A DNA stretch of 64,000 nt from Pseudoips prasinana (GCA_951640165.1 OX621242.1:38583501-38647500), one strand, 5' to 3'; shown: positions 23,109 to 34,049, counted from the stretch's first letter. A program made the numbers and translations. Notes: generated from the letters alone by a model not told the origin.

Positions 23109-23362
23109 GGTTACTATAAGCATGCAAGCACTATGTTCTCTGACGTGTTGACTTAACCATGTTCACGTAACACGCGGCGTATGAATATTGTCTTAAGGTC
23201 AACTATTAGGCAACATTTGGTTATAATGCTTCATATAGTCGATATATTATGTACGTTTATCTGTCCGTACATCTGTGATTAAGCTTCGTCATTATAAGGA
23301 CCTGCGACATATGTATTTTGAAATACACATAAAAACATGGATTTCGCATAACAATGATCGTA

Positions 23363-23493
23363 CTGACGCCGGCACATCCAGCTACCCTAATCTGTGAAAT
23401 TTCTTTTATATATTTTCAGCTTTATCACAAAAGCATAAGGTTCACTTTCAATTGGGGAAATTTGACAGATTGGGGTAGCTTGATGTGCTAGCG
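23363..23493 (+). mobile_element. MITE-2, 131 bp, about 33-bp terminal inverted repeats, TA flanks
   Basis: Ends GACGCCGGCACATCCAGCTA and the inverted TAGCTTGATGTGCTAGCG. Flanked by TA on both sides (23361-23362, 23494-23495). Interior ATCACAAAAGCATAAGGTTC is inverted in the second copy at 25340. TA targets suggest mobilisation by a Tc1/mariner-type transposase. 23496-24042 holds nothing recognisable. Confidence 0.75.
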
Positions 23494-24042
23494 TATGTAC
23501 TTGACAATCTGGTTTTCATTCGTTTGTTCATTTTCATGAGTAGCTCTCCATAAGTTTCCTCCACTATTTATGTTACAGCTTGTATAGAAAATACCATACT
23601 ACGTAAAGATCCATTTGATTTTCTTTTTAACATTGGTCTGTTTTGAGTACCTATAAATTAAATTATCTCATACAAAGTAGGTAATGTAATTTCCAAAATG
23701 TTCATGTTTTACAATATTTAGAATTTCTATAATTTTATCCAAGACTACAGTGTAAAATTGTAATAAACAGTCTCAAAGTCATAAACTATAACACACTAAA
23801 AGAAAACCTACCTATTCAATATTCCTTCAACAATGTTTACGACTAGAAAACTCAACAAACTTCGACTTATAACTCAGTTATTCTATTCCTACGGTGTAAG
23901 ATTGCAGGCTGCAGTAAAATAGTTAGAAAATAATATGACAGCGCCTCCATCCGGTGAACTAAAGGCACATGTGACATTATCCGTGAACGGAAAATTAAGA
24001 CTTATTTGAAAGAAGCAAGAACTCAATTTCTCGTATTCGAAA

Positions 24043-24239
24043 ATGTCAGTTCGAACGTTATTTTTTTGGATGGATGGGCGGCCGGCGCGAGATTGGAAAA
24101 CTTGGTCCGAGTCGTTTATGGCTTCAGGAGTTGAAACGTTGGTACCTCCGATGGGGGGTAATGATCATAATGTTACCACTGAGTTTCTTTCGGATTGGGA
24201 ATTGGAAAATGTCAGGAAGAATGGATGGATAATTGGGAG
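24043..24239 (+). CDS. Candidate isolated coding exon, product unknown
   Basis: From ATG 24043 (context GAAAATGTC) an open frame runs to TAA 24247-24249, but a strong splice-donor sequence GTAAGT occurs at 24239-24244, so if real the coding exon would end about 24238. The peptide (about 65 residues before the donor) is tryptophan-rich, with FFWMDGRPARDWKTWSESF and SDWELENVRKNGW. It matches no repeat in the window and stands out from AT-rich surroundings by its mixed codons. I do not recognise a domain. No partner exon was identified, so it may equally be a chance frame. Confidence 0.3.
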
Positions 24240-24469
24240 TAAGTGTTAATATAGTTTAAACGATGTTTGTTTGTTCATATAAGAATTAGTACTTGAAAAG
24301 TTAAAGATTGTTAGATATTGGAGACATTGATCGATCGCGTGGCTAAACCAACTTAATGCCAGGCGAGGTGCCGGATTGATCACTTTTATGGTACACATAT
24401 TAATTTCAACCTCCCTCATCTTCAATGTGAAGTTATACTATGTGTTCTTACAATTGAAGTGATTGGTAA

Positions 24470-24735
24470 ATGCTTGCCTTTCACGCCGCAGGTCCTGGGT
24501 TCGATTCCCACCCAGGACAGATATTTATGTGCATCAACAAATATGTTTGTCCTGAGTCTGGGTGTAATTACTTATGTAAGTTTGTATTTACAAAATAAAC
24601 TACTTTTCTTTTGTAAATAATAATAAAATACGTAATATATCAGTTATCTGGTTTCCATATAGGTACAAACTCTGCTTAGTTTGGGACCCGATGGCCGTAT
24701 GTGAATAGTGTCTCAGTATTATTATTTTTTTATTT
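24470..24735 (+). repeat. S2 SINE, near full length
   Basis: B-box GGGTTCGATTCCCACCCAG, then CCTGAGTCTGGGTGTAATTA, CAGTTATCTGGTTTCCATAT and GTGTCTCAGTATTATTATT. 24736-24978 holds nothing else. Confidence 0.75.
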
Positions 24736-24978
24736 TAATTTATTTAAGTGTTAATACCATTCACATATCTTTTTCTTAATTTGTTGAATATTTTAATTAT
24801 TAATTCTAACAACAATTATCAATTCATAGTTGCATTACCCTTGTACAAGCTCAGATAGGCATAGTTCCTTCAAATATTATAATTCTAATGACATAATCGA
24901 CTCTTTTTTTGGTTATACAATTTCTAATTTGTTTAAATATACAGTTTCGTAGTAAGTTACCTGCCAAATTGGGTGTTT

Positions 24979-25036
24979 AGAATAGTTACATATTAGATTA
25001 AATAGTTTTCTATTTAATCTAATATGTAACTATTCT
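24979..25036. repeat. Perfect hairpin, 27-bp arms, 4-nt loop
   Basis: Arms 24979-25005 and 25010-25036 are exact reverse complements around TTTT. Confidence 0.95.
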
Positions 25037-25339
25037 TATTCATGTTCAGATAATCTTAGACAACGCTATCAAACAACGCTATCAACTACGGATTATTGTA
25101 GAAATTTTACTGAATTCTTAGCAGTATAGCTAGCTTTTACAGCATTATACACTAATTATTAAATAAGCCGTTCGGTTTCGAATCTATCACTAACAAAAGT
25201 TTAGCGAGTATTACACTACCTATTCAATAACCACGCCAATCGCGACCTAACCTAGATCTCATCTCCCATGTCACCACTTAGCAAAATTGTGTTATGCAAA
25301 TATTAGTCTCACAACAACAACATCAAACCTACCTACGTA

Positions 25340-25474
25340 CAGACGCCAGCACATCAAGCTACCCCAATCTGTCAGATTACCCCAATTGAAAGTGAACCTT
25401 ATGCTTTTGTGATAAAGTGGAAAATCTATAAAAGAAACTTGGCAGATTGCGGTAGCTGGATGTGCTGGTGTCTG
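25340..25474 (-). mobile_element. MITE-2, 135 bp, second copy, inverted
   Basis: Ends CAGACGCCAGCACATCAAGC and inverted GGATGTGCTGGTGTCTG with about four mismatches over 34 bp. TA at 25338-25339 and 25475-25476. The interior (GAACCTTATGCTTTTGTGAT) is the reverse of the 23363 copy. 25477-25856 shows nothing recognisable. Confidence 0.8.
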
Positions 25475-25858
25475 TATGTACTACGAACTCTTAAATCAGG
25501 AGGTAGCTGAGTAACACATTCGTATGCTAACGTCTTTGTGTCACTTTGTCAAATTAAAGATCGTTATACAAGTGCTGTCATGGAGCCGTCATGCTATACC
25601 TTCAAATTTTAGTTTTGTAGTTGACAGTTTGTTTGTAAAGCGTAGTTGGCATCTTTTTGGCTTTATTGGAAGATCAGCGTTACAGTAATGATTTACTGTA
25701 GCATTTTCTGAGGTTTACCTTAGCTTTATCTTATATAGTACGGATAATGTTGCATTCTTTCAAATTTAAACTAAATTAAGTTAAGAATTATCTGTACTAG
25801 TTGGGAATAAACCTTTTTCCTTTGTTAATCAAACTTGCTAAATACATAATACGTATCC

Positions 25859-26031
25859 TACTAATATTATAAAGGCGAAAGTTTGTGAGTGTGTATATTT
25901 GTTATTTCTTCACGTCTAAACGGCTGGAGCGATTTTAATAAAATTTGGTATGAAGTTAGCTAGCTCCCCGGATTAACACATAGGGTATAATTTATAAAGT
26001 TTAAGCGGGTAAAACCGTGGGGCACAGCTAG
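25859..26031 (+). mobile_element. LEP1-like element, short form
   Basis: TAATATTATAAAGGCGAAAG at the start, GGGGCACAGCTAGTT at the end, TCACGTCTAAACGGCTGG inside. Confidence 0.8.
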
Positions 26032-26054
26032 TTATAGATAAATGACACCCATAC

Positions 26055-26185
26055 ACAGAACATAATATAATTTTGTCCATCACACAAAGGGTTGTCCTGA
26101 GCGGCACTTACCTGGGACTACCCACGACCTCAAGCTTAGCAGTCAGGGTCACAAACCACTAGACCAACAGACCAGTAGAAAAATT
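26055..26185 (-). repeat. S2-like SINE head, antisense
   Basis: Antisense head with GCAGTCAGGGTCACAAACCA and CTAGACCAACAGACCAG, resembling the head of the copy at 50993. Confidence 0.45.
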
Positions 26186-26394
26186 TGGTAAGGACATTGT
26201 TTGTTCATTCTTTAAAATGGATTGAGCAATATCTTATCATGTAACTGTTCTGAAATAGGTAGCTTTTTGAGGAACCTGATTGCGGCTAGTGCTATATCTG
26301 CACCACTGTCATAGACGGAAGGACGTACTGTGTGTTATCTAAAGAGTTCGTCTTCACCAATCACAAAAATTGGAAATCACAAATCTAACCGTGC

Positions 26395-26605
26395 GGTAGG
26401 TGTTATCACTGTGATACTATCTTTCACATACAACTGTGAACATATGAGTCGGCCATGTTTCTAGAAAACAAAGCCGATGGATAACAGTTACATCCTCCGT
26501 ATGGCTGTTAGCAAAGGAATCCTAAATTTGTTATGACAGTGTGTATCATTCGTAGCTCAACGCAGAGCGTCTACCACGGATTGGCAGATGGTGTTGGTCC
26601 GAGAA
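26395..26605 (+). repeat. Unclassified repeat with tRNA-like box, shared with 36830
   Basis: GTCGGCCATGTTTCTAGAAA with ACAAAGCCGAT, and TTCGTAGCTCAACGCAGAG followed by GGTCCGAGAACC, correspond in order to GTTGGCCATGTTTGTAGAAA and TTCGTAGCTTAACGCCAGAG at 36860-36975. Confidence 0.5.
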
Positions 26606-26699
26606 CCGCCAGACGATTAAATTAGTGATTTCCCATTTTTGAGATTAGGTTGACGCTTTGCCTTGCAAATAATGCTATAATATATAAATAAATAATTTT

Positions 26700-27003
26700 G
26701 GTATTTTTTTAATATTAAAGGGCAACAAACGAGCAAGTGTGTCACCTGATGGTAAGTGATCACCGCCGCCCATGGACACTCGCAGCAGCAGAGGGGTCGC
26801 GGACGCGTTGCCGGCATTTAAGAGTCAGCAAACCAGTGTTGCTGACCCTTCCCCCCACGTAGATGAGCTCTGGCGACCTTACTCACACGCAGAGACACAA
26901 CATTTAGTTATTAACGTTATTATTAAGGAATGTCTTCTGTAAGGTGGAGGTACTTCCCCAGTCGCGCTCTTTGAGCGAATCAACGCTGTGCCCTATCTCT
27001 CTT
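26700..27003 (+). repeat. Rep-A interspersed repeat, full length
   Basis: The cleanest sense copy: CACCTGATGGTAAGTGATCA, GCCCATGGACACTCGC, GGCGACCTTACTCACACGC, GGAATGTCTTCTGTAAGG and CTGTGCCCTATCTCTCTTAA. Confidence 0.8.
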
Positions 27004-27119
27004 AATGGAAGGTATCGAACCACAGAAATGAAAAACGGATGACCGCTACCGAAATAATGCAACAAAGGAGCATCCACAATTCCCCTTACACGTAACTTAC
27101 ATCCTCACTACACTAAATA

Positions 27120-27290
27120 ATTCAACGCCATCTGCCGACGTCACGGCCTATTACCGCCACGACTACGACACGTCATTAGCCTGGCTTTGATGACGTCACG
27201 CCGCGTTAGCCCAGCACAAAGCACGCCCCACTCTAGGCTTTATTTAGATTTCAGTTAAGTGGGTCAAGTTGCGGCGGAGGTTGCTGAAAG
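27120..27290 (+). promoter_or_regulatory. GC-rich block with CRE palindrome and Inr-like site
   Basis: Contains a perfect TGACGTCA (27191-27198), a near match CGACGTCACG (27138-27147) and an arthropod Inr-like TCAGTT at 27251-27256. No DPE at the expected offset and no TATA box. A regulatory role is only inferred. Confidence 0.3.
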
Positions 27291-27369
27291 CCTTACTACA
27301 TTGTAATACAAAGCTTTTTAACCTGCTAGGTATTCGACTGTGCCATTAGTCTAGTTTACTAGTCATTTC

Positions 27370-27520
27370 GAGATGTTCATAGCCAGATGCTCTTGAGGTT
27401 GAGCAATTAGGTCGCGGTCAGACCATAGATGTTTGATCTCCAAAGTGGTTTCATTTCTGAGTGTCTCTGTGCTCGGGCACATTAAGTTGTCAGTCCCGGT
27501 CGTAGCCATTAGTCAACAAC
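27370..27520 (+). repeat. S4 SINE, 5S-like
   Basis: Head GGTTGAGCAATTAGG and GCGGTCAGACCATAGATG, body GGGCACATTAAGTTGTCAGT and CGGTCGTAGCCATTAGTC. The 3' end runs directly into a MITE-1 copy. Confidence 0.6.
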
Positions 27521-27655
27521 CGGCTAAGTCGCCGAACATCGTTTTCGTGAATGGTGTTGAAATAAATAAAGATTAAAAATGACTTAATCGATCATTAAAT
27601 CGGCTTCAACGTTGACAATCGATTCCGGACCATTTATGACGTCACATAGGTAGCC
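27521..27655 (+). mobile_element. MITE-1, one-armed copy
   Basis: Matches the left arm and loop of 5873-6099 (CCGGCTAAGTCGCCGAACAT, AAATCGGCTTCAACGTTGA), then loses the right arm. It contains a TGACGTCA palindrome at 27637-27644. Confidence 0.7.
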
Positions 27656-27659
27656 CTAG

Positions 27660-27705
27660 GACAGGTATTTGTGAGCAAGAACATGTCTGTTTTTCCTGAG
27701 TCTGG

Positions 27706-27744
<39 letters not shown>

Positions 27745-27862
27745 TATGCACTTACAAAAGAAAAGTAGTATATCCGTTATCTGGTTTCTATAGTACAAGC
27801 TCTGTTTACATTGGGATCAGATGACCGTGTGTGAATAATGTCCCAGGATATTAGTATTATTG
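27660..27862 (+). repeat. S2 SINE with expanded TA microsatellite
   Basis: S2 body with a (TA)n run at about 27711-27742 where other copies have a short TATATA. Ends TGTCCCAGGATATTAGTATT. A second (TA)n lies at about 28228-28259. The rest of 27863-28410 shows nothing. Confidence 0.75.
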
Positions 27863-28220
27863 TATAAACCTTATTTCATACTTAACTACAACTATTACAA
27901 AGATCATACATAAAGCAATCTACCTACCTAACTCTACACAGCGATCCTCGTGTCCCCGCGGCTCCCGTGGGCTCCGAACAATCTGCGCGGGCAAAACCGG
28001 AAAATTAGACATTGCTATACACGAGCGTGTTTTAATAAGTTCGCTGCAACGGGTTTTGTGCAGTATTCTGCAATTAGGTATAGCTTTGTTTATAGTGCAC
28101 CTAGGTGATGTTAGGAACATAACATTATTATCGTGAAACGTGGTTTAAGAAGGCGGTGCACATAGTTCTTATATCTATAAATAAGTAATTATATAAAAAA
28201 ATAACGGTAAAATAATATTT

Positions 28221-28262
<42 letters not shown>

Positions 28263-28413
28263 ACATGTAACTTATTTACGCACATCCTGAAAATAGTTTG
28301 TTCAGAATCGTTTACTGAATCGATTTATATCATTTTTAATACAGGTAATTTTTATTCCAAAATAATGCTCACATTGTTTCTCTTCTATATAGTATTTTTT
28401 TTTCAATCCAGCT

Positions 28414-28918
28414 ACTCCAACTTACTTAAAAGAACGTTTTGAGTTCCTCCACGAGACTCATTCGAGGTTGCTGAGATCATCGAAAACGCACTCCACAAAA
28501 TTTTTAGACCATTCCTTTTCCGTAAAAGCTGCCCGATTGTGGAATGCTTTACCAGGTACAGTGAGAGGTGCTCAGTCACTGGTCATTTTTAAGTAAATGG
28601 TGAAGAGTTATTATTTTTCTCTTAAACGTTAAATTACTGTATATCTTATTATCCTATGACCTGCCTTATATATATGTATGTATGTATTTATTTATTTATT
28701 GTTAAAAGTACCCATGGTACACAAAAAAAAAAGAAATCCTTTCTGCTAATTATGCCAACAAATACCAAAATTCCTGTTCTTTACTCCTGGTCCATTCAAT
28801 GGTTGCCTGGAAGAGATCGCACTAAGCGATAAGGCCGCCATTTGTACAATCTTAACATACTCATAGTTCTTTTTATGTATTATTTTTTGGTGTACAATAA
28901 AGAGTTACTTACTTACTT
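28414..28918 (+). pseudogene. 5'-truncated CR1-like LINE, C-terminus and 3' UTR
   Basis: 28414-28596 encodes TPTYLKERFEFLHETHSRLL and SFSVKAARLWNALPGTVRG, closely matching the C-terminus of the LINE ORF2 at 42390-42600 (TSPHYLKERFEFQRDSHLR, KAIRLWNALPVPIRR). The following 3' UTR has the hairpin ATCGC-ACTAA-GCGAT then AAGGCCGCC, a GGTGTACAATAAAG signal and an ACTT tandem tail (to 28918). It is a dead insertion of a related family; 28919-30014 shows nothing recognisable. Confidence 0.8.
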
Positions 28919-30014
28919 ATAAAGATTTGAGCAGAAGAGTGTTACAATTTATTTGCTAGGTACCTAATGTTAGATTTTGGCGGCAGGTATCCATTGGAAC
29001 AATACATCAAAACACTTCTCGTGATAAAAGCGGTAAAGAAAATGAAAATTGAATCACATTAAGTCGCCACGTCTCTCAGCAAGTCAAGGTGAAATGAAAT
29101 ATGAAGATGTTAAATGTTATGTTGGATAATTCCTTTTCATTTGTTAATTTGTTAAAGTTAGGTCAGCCATTTCCCCGTGATATTATAATAAACAGGCCGA
29201 TAGATACAAATTGTGATTCACTAACATAATAAGGTCATTTCTACCCGCGACTTAAGCCGTGTTGACTTTAGAATAGGGTCCAAGTTTCTAGTATTATGCC
29301 ATGCTGGATGGCACAACTTAGCTGTTGACCAAAATGTAAATCAGCATTCTGGAGGCGTGGTTGCTCATCTAGACTCGTTGGTGTCTTTATTTACAAGTTT
29401 GATCGGCCCCCCAGCCCTAATATCCACTGTATCCACTATAAAAGGCGGAAACAATGATGTGAATTCCAATAAGTACCTACTATGTTTACGCATCTTGAGC
29501 CGATTAGCTGATTTAGTCGCTGTGTAATTTTCAGTTTAATTCCCGGCAAGACCGTTGGCATTAGGTCTTCACTGAAGTATCGTTTTACACCAAGGACCGC
29601 CCTATCCTCCAAGAATTCTGAATGAAAAAAAGTAACTACAACTGGTTATTTTCATCTACTTATCGAAACTCTTTTTAAATCACAAATTACGTTTAAGGTG
29701 AAACATTGGCAGCCAAGCGTAGTTGCTAACTCAAAAAAACTATGCACCTCCAAACTGTCCGGTGACCAGAAACTTTACTTTTTTCGTGTTGGTGCCGCGT
29801 GCGTGAATTCATTTCAAGTTGGTGTAAAAACTCGGCACGTTTGTTCCCGCCCCAAACTGAATATGAAATAACACGAGAAAGTTTTGGAAAAATACACCGT
29901 TTTGTGATATTTGTCGAGGTGGAGGAGATTTACTTTGTTTGGTGTTGATGTGATTTGGGACAGTGCCACCTCTGTCTATCTAAGCAGGCTTACTTGTATG
30001 ATTTTCGGATCTCA

Positions 30015-30064
30015 TACTTTCAGTTCCTGTTCATCCAAAGGTTGATGAACAGGAACTGAAAGTA
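30015..30064. repeat. Perfect hairpin, 21-bp arms, 8-nt loop
   Basis: Arms 30015-30035 and 30044-30064 are exact reverse complements. 30065-30459 shows nothing recognisable. Confidence 0.95.
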
Positions 30065-30459
30065 AAATAAACAGATAATAAATTATACTAAGGAACTGTT
30101 ATAAATATATAGAATACGCCAGTCATAGGAAAAGTATTCCTAAAACGTAATAAAAATAAAACATCAACATTAAAAAATAAAATACAGCGGAACCTGAACG
30201 GCAGTAGAACTTATAACGAGCCGAAGTTGTGGTTGTTGCCAACTTTACCTATCGCGCTGTGATTCTGCTCGGTTCAGCAGAGGTACGGCTGTCTTGGACG
30301 ATTGAATGCTTCTAAAAATTTTATTTCAAGTTTGTTTTGAAATAGAAATGAATAATGAATTGAAAGAGGTGCCTAAGTTAGTTCCTTTTTGTTAATTGGA
30401 CCATCTTGTTGGTCCCTAACTATGGTATCACCACACGCCTATAAGTAGTTTATATCTAA

Positions 30460-30600
30460 CACACTGCCATATGATCCCAAGTTAGGCAGAGCCTATAGGT
30501 AGGTCCTATGGCAAACTGATATATATATATATATATTTCTAAATACATAAATACATGTTATAGATAAATTACACCCTACTAGATTTTTACCCTCAAGGTG
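30460..30600 (-). repeat. S2 SINE fragment, antisense
   Basis: CACACTGCCATATGATCCCA, AGTTAGGCAGAGCCT and a TA microsatellite; the tRNA-like head is missing. Confidence 0.5.
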
Positions 30601-30792
30601 TCCAACCTTGAGTGATGATCTGAATGACTAGGTCATTGTCCAACTTAATATGATAGGTTGCTTTGTTTCACCCCTTAAGTAGTGAAGAGTGAATGCACTC
30701 TTTTGTAATTAGTCTTAAAATAAAAACACAAATGTAAACAATAAAAGAAATACAACGGTAATTTTTTACAATTTAAAGCTTAATTCTTTCGA

Positions 30793-31097
30793 CCCTGGCT
30801 GAATTTCGGCTTCGGCGGCCAGTCTTTATGGAAACTTGCCAACCGCACGGAACATTATGTTGAACAAGTGAAAGCACAACACAGGAAGAGGTCAGGTACA
30901 GGACCGACAGTTTTACGTGCTCTCCGAGACACGAGAGTGTAAGACCGCCAACTCCCAGACTTCAGGCTTATGAGATTATGAGAATTATTTTTTGCATAAA
31001 AGCCCATAAATAGTTTTTATGGCCCGATCCGAGACTTGAACCCAGGATCTCACTATCTGCGGTTAAACAAACTACCGCTAGACCAACGAGATGAGAG
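30793..31097 (-). repeat. S3 SINE, antisense
   Basis: Minus-strand A-box TTGGTCTAGCGGTAGTTTG and B-box GGGTTCAAGTCTC; body AGGAAGAGGTCAGGTACAGG as in 2975. 31098-31689 holds nothing recognisable. Confidence 0.7.
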
Positions 31098-31689
31098 AGA
31101 AGAGTCATGTATTATAAAATAATACCTATCCAAATACCTACTAAATAAAAACTCATACTCTCCAGAGAGATTATGACAAAGATCTTTTCCTCCAATATCA
31201 GAAGATATCGGAGGAGATATTAATACCTTCAGTATTCTAGCTGTAAAACTAAAGACGTGGAATTGGAAGCTCGTAAAATTCCATCGACTTTTGAACGCTT
31301 CGAAAGACAGTAGCATTTTATAACGTGCAAACTGCTGCGAGCGAGCCAAGAGAAAATTAAGCAAAATTTTTATACATCTACCTATTTATTAGGCGGCTTC
31401 TGTTTTCGAATGTTGTTGGTTGGGCCACATGATGAGAAGTTGAGGTTTGCTCGCCGAACTAAGACAAATCCTTAAGTAATAAATAAAGATTACTTTCGAG
31501 GTCTGGTTGGTTTTTCTGGTAGAGCTATTAGAGCTGTTCTCTGTTCTTTAACAGTAGACTGTATTGTGTATTATAATTGTTATTTTCTTGTGATTCTATT
31601 TGATTGTTTTAATAAGTGAAATATGTATTAAAAAATATGATTCAATAAATTTGCATACCGAAGTATCGGTGAAACATGCTGTACCTATA

Positions 31690-31762
31690 GTTAAATGTAC
31701 CTATTTTACCATCTTTGTAACCATGTTTCGAGCAAATAAACTATTCTATTCTATTCTCAGGC
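31690..31762 (+). repeat. LINE-type 3' tail with ATTCT repeats
   Basis: GTTTCGAGCAAATAAACT followed by three ATTCT units; same ending as 1020-1061. Confidence 0.45.
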
Positions 31763-31904
31763 ACAGGTGATAGTAGCAGCTGCAGAGAACACGTTAATTC
31801 GTTAATGGTATGGTTATCATCAGATTCCTACTTCACATATACAGAATCATTTGGACAAGATGTAGTATAATATGTCTAAAACTATATATACAAGGTTATA
31901 GTTA

Positions 31905-32112
31905 TATGAATAGCCAGATGCTCTCATGGTCCGTAAGTGATTGACGAGGTTAAGCAAGCTCACGGTCAGTCCATAGATAGGTGAAAGTGGCCAAAGTAGT
32001 TATATTCTGTGCGTTCCCTTGCTTCGGAGGGTCGGTCCCGGTTGTAGCCATTAGGCAGCAGTCATTAAGCCATATCAGAGACTAGGCAGCTTGAACAACT
32101 CTGACACTAAAG
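31905..32112 (+). repeat. S4 SINE, full length
   Basis: 5S-like head (CGAGGTTAAGCAAG, GGTCAGTCCATAGATAGGTG), middle GGGTCGGTCCCGGTTGTAGC, end AGGCAGCTTGAACAACTCTG and ACACTAAAGTAA. Confidence 0.7.
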
Positions 32113-32136
32113 TAAACTACCCAACTAAACGAACTA

Positions 32137-32464
32137 AACTATAACAAACTTCCCAATGATATTAGAGAATTGTCTATGAATAAGTTTAAAAGAATTATTA
32201 AAGCCAAATTGTGTAGCAGGGCATATTACAAAATATCTGATATTTTAAGTGACAAAAGTGCTTGGGATTGAATTGTTCTGAGTCAACACACATGATTGTA
32301 ATTAATCTTAAGTATATTTTATTTAAAAAAAGGATTCCTACTGAGATTTCTGGCAGTGTTTCTCATTAGCTGCCTCGTCATGCACTGCACGGTAGGGTAA
32401 AAAAATGAGGATACCACATAAATGTATTTTGTTACGGATTAAAAGAATTTTGATTTGATTTGAT
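32137..32464 (+). pseudogene. 5'-truncated Jockey/CR1-type LINE, C-terminus and tail
   Basis: 32137-32271 encodes NYNKLPNDIRELSMNKFKRI followed by IKAKLCSRAYYKISDIL and a W before the stop, the form seen at the end of Jockey-superfamily reverse transcriptases of moths (NKLP...FK...YY...D.L). It inserted in the S4 tail region and ends in TTGAT tandem units near 32464. The family differs from the full-length LINE at 38.3 kb. Confidence 0.6.
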
Positions 32465-32479
32465 TAAACACTGCCCAAA

Positions 32480-32555
32480 CTATGACTATTTACCAGCGCT
32501 TTTTTGTAAATCGATGTGAATAAAACCGTTTTTAACTGTGTTTAAAATAAAGTCG
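32480..32555 (+). repeat. Short repeat shared with 52370-52440
   Basis: GACTATTTACCAGCGCTTTT and GTGAATAAAACC match GACTATTTACAAGCGCTTTT and GTGAATATAAACC in the other copy; likely a LINE 3' end. Confidence 0.45.
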
Positions 32556-32569
32556 AAGTGAGCCTATTC

Positions 32570-32665
32570 CTTTCTCAAAAGCCAGCAACGTACTGGCAGC
32601 TCCTATAGTGTTGCAGGTGTCCATGGGCGGCGGTGATTACTTACCATCAGGTGACCTGCATGCAT
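32570..32665 (-). repeat. Rep-A fragment, antisense
   Basis: GTCCATGGGCGGCGGTGATT and ACTTACCATCAGGTGACC. Confidence 0.6.
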
Positions 32666-32689
32666 TCCCTTGTTATTATATATGACTGC

Positions 32690-33060
32690 CTCATTAGTCT
32701 AGCGGTAGTGTGTTCAACCGCAAGAAATGAGGTCCTGGGTTCAAATCCTGGGTCGAACCAAAAAGTGATTGTGGGATTTTACCATAAAAAGAAATTTCTC
32801 AGTATCAGCCCGAAGTCTGGAAGTTGGCGGTATTACACCCCCGTGCCTCGGAGAGCACGTAAAGCCGTCGGTCCTGTATCTGACCTCTTTCTGGTCGCGT
32901 CGCTAGTCGTCCCATCGGATCATGAGAGTAATGGAATAGAAAGTGCCCAAGTGTGTGCCCTGTGTTTGCGCACACACTTGTGCACTATTATATGTCCTGC
33001 GCGATTGGCTAATCTCCATTGATAATGGCCGCCGTGGCCGAAATTCAGCCGGGAAGACAT
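32690..33060 (+). repeat. S3 SINE, full length
   Basis: Collinear with 22548-22914 throughout: TTAGTCTAGCGGTAGTGTG, GGTTCAAATCCTGGG, GACCTCTTTCTGGTCGCGTC, end GCCGGGAAGACAT. Confidence 0.8.
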
Positions 33061-33199
33061 CATCATTATATATAAAAAAAACTTTTACCTACTTTACGTA
33101 AGGTAAGGTTTTTACTGAAGCACTAGATTGAATTTTCCAATCATGTCTACTTGTAGAACTAGTCTTTTGCACTCGGAAACTGTTTAACCAAACTCCTTG

Positions 33200-33535
33200 G
33201 TCATCAGTTCCTTTCTACCTAACGTTGTCTCTTACAGCATACGGGACATTGAACCGAAAGATTTTCAAGGTCGTATTATATTGAAAAGGTTTCAGCAGTA
33301 CAGATTATTGACGCCACACAGATACAGCCTCAAAAAGGTCATACTTCCATTAAAAAAGTCTCTGTTATTTATATTTAAAGCCCGTCGACGTGGGACGTTC
33401 GTGGCGCAATTTTTCCACTCCCCCTCCCCCACCCCTTACAATTTGTCTTCAAACTTACTCGACCTGGGAGAACCACCCCCTGTAATCAGGCGCCCACCCT
33501 TGTACCGTGGTGTAAGGTGAATTTCAGCCACCCTG
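33200..33535. repeat. Unclassified block with mariner-like right end
   Basis: A 107-codon open frame (33197-33520) crosses it, without a recognisable domain. The right end, read on the minus strand, is TACAGGGTGGCTGAAATTC, the style of a Tc1/mariner terminal repeat, but I could not find a left partner. 33061-33199 and 33536-33834 hold nothing else. Confidence 0.3.
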
Positions 33536-33834
33536 TATATAATACTAGGTATTTTATGTAGGATTTACCTAGATTTTGTATTCGCAATTTATGCTTAGTC
33601 TTAAATATTTATAAAATAAATGTTGATATTGTCGAGTGCCTTAATCTTCGTTCAGTTAAGATAAGAATATAATTTAACGAAGGCTTTTAACGGCTAAAAA
33701 TTATCATGAGATAATCATTATTATAATAATATAGATTTTTGGTCCATTCCTATTTGTTTTTTAATTTATTAAATGATAACGCCCTAATGGATATGAACTT
33801 TAGCATAACGGGATACTTAACAAAAATATTATTT

Positions 33835-33970
33835 ACGAACATAAAGTACCTACATTGAGACTCAGAACAACTATTTATGGGTCCCACAAATAGCTGTCCT
33901 GCGCGGGAATCGAACCCAGAATACGAAGTGGCGAGGCCACTGTCTTAACCGCTTCGCAAAAAGTGCAGTC
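33835..33970 (-). repeat. S5 tRNA-like SINE, antisense
   Basis: Minus strand: GCGAAGCGGTTAAGACAGTG and B-box GGGTTCGATTCCCG, then TATTTGTGGGACCCATAAAT. Copies at 56655 and 63068. Confidence 0.65.
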
Positions 33971-34049
33971 AAAGAAGATCGATTGTATTTCAATGAAGTG
34001 CTTATTGATAACTTACATTGTAAGTATGATTTATTACTTCATCCGTAAA

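Noticed and set aside
22666..23127. Minus-strand open frame of 153 codons
   Set aside because: It runs through two S3 SINE copies; the matching plus-strand frame at 32633-33022 is likewise SINE-derived.
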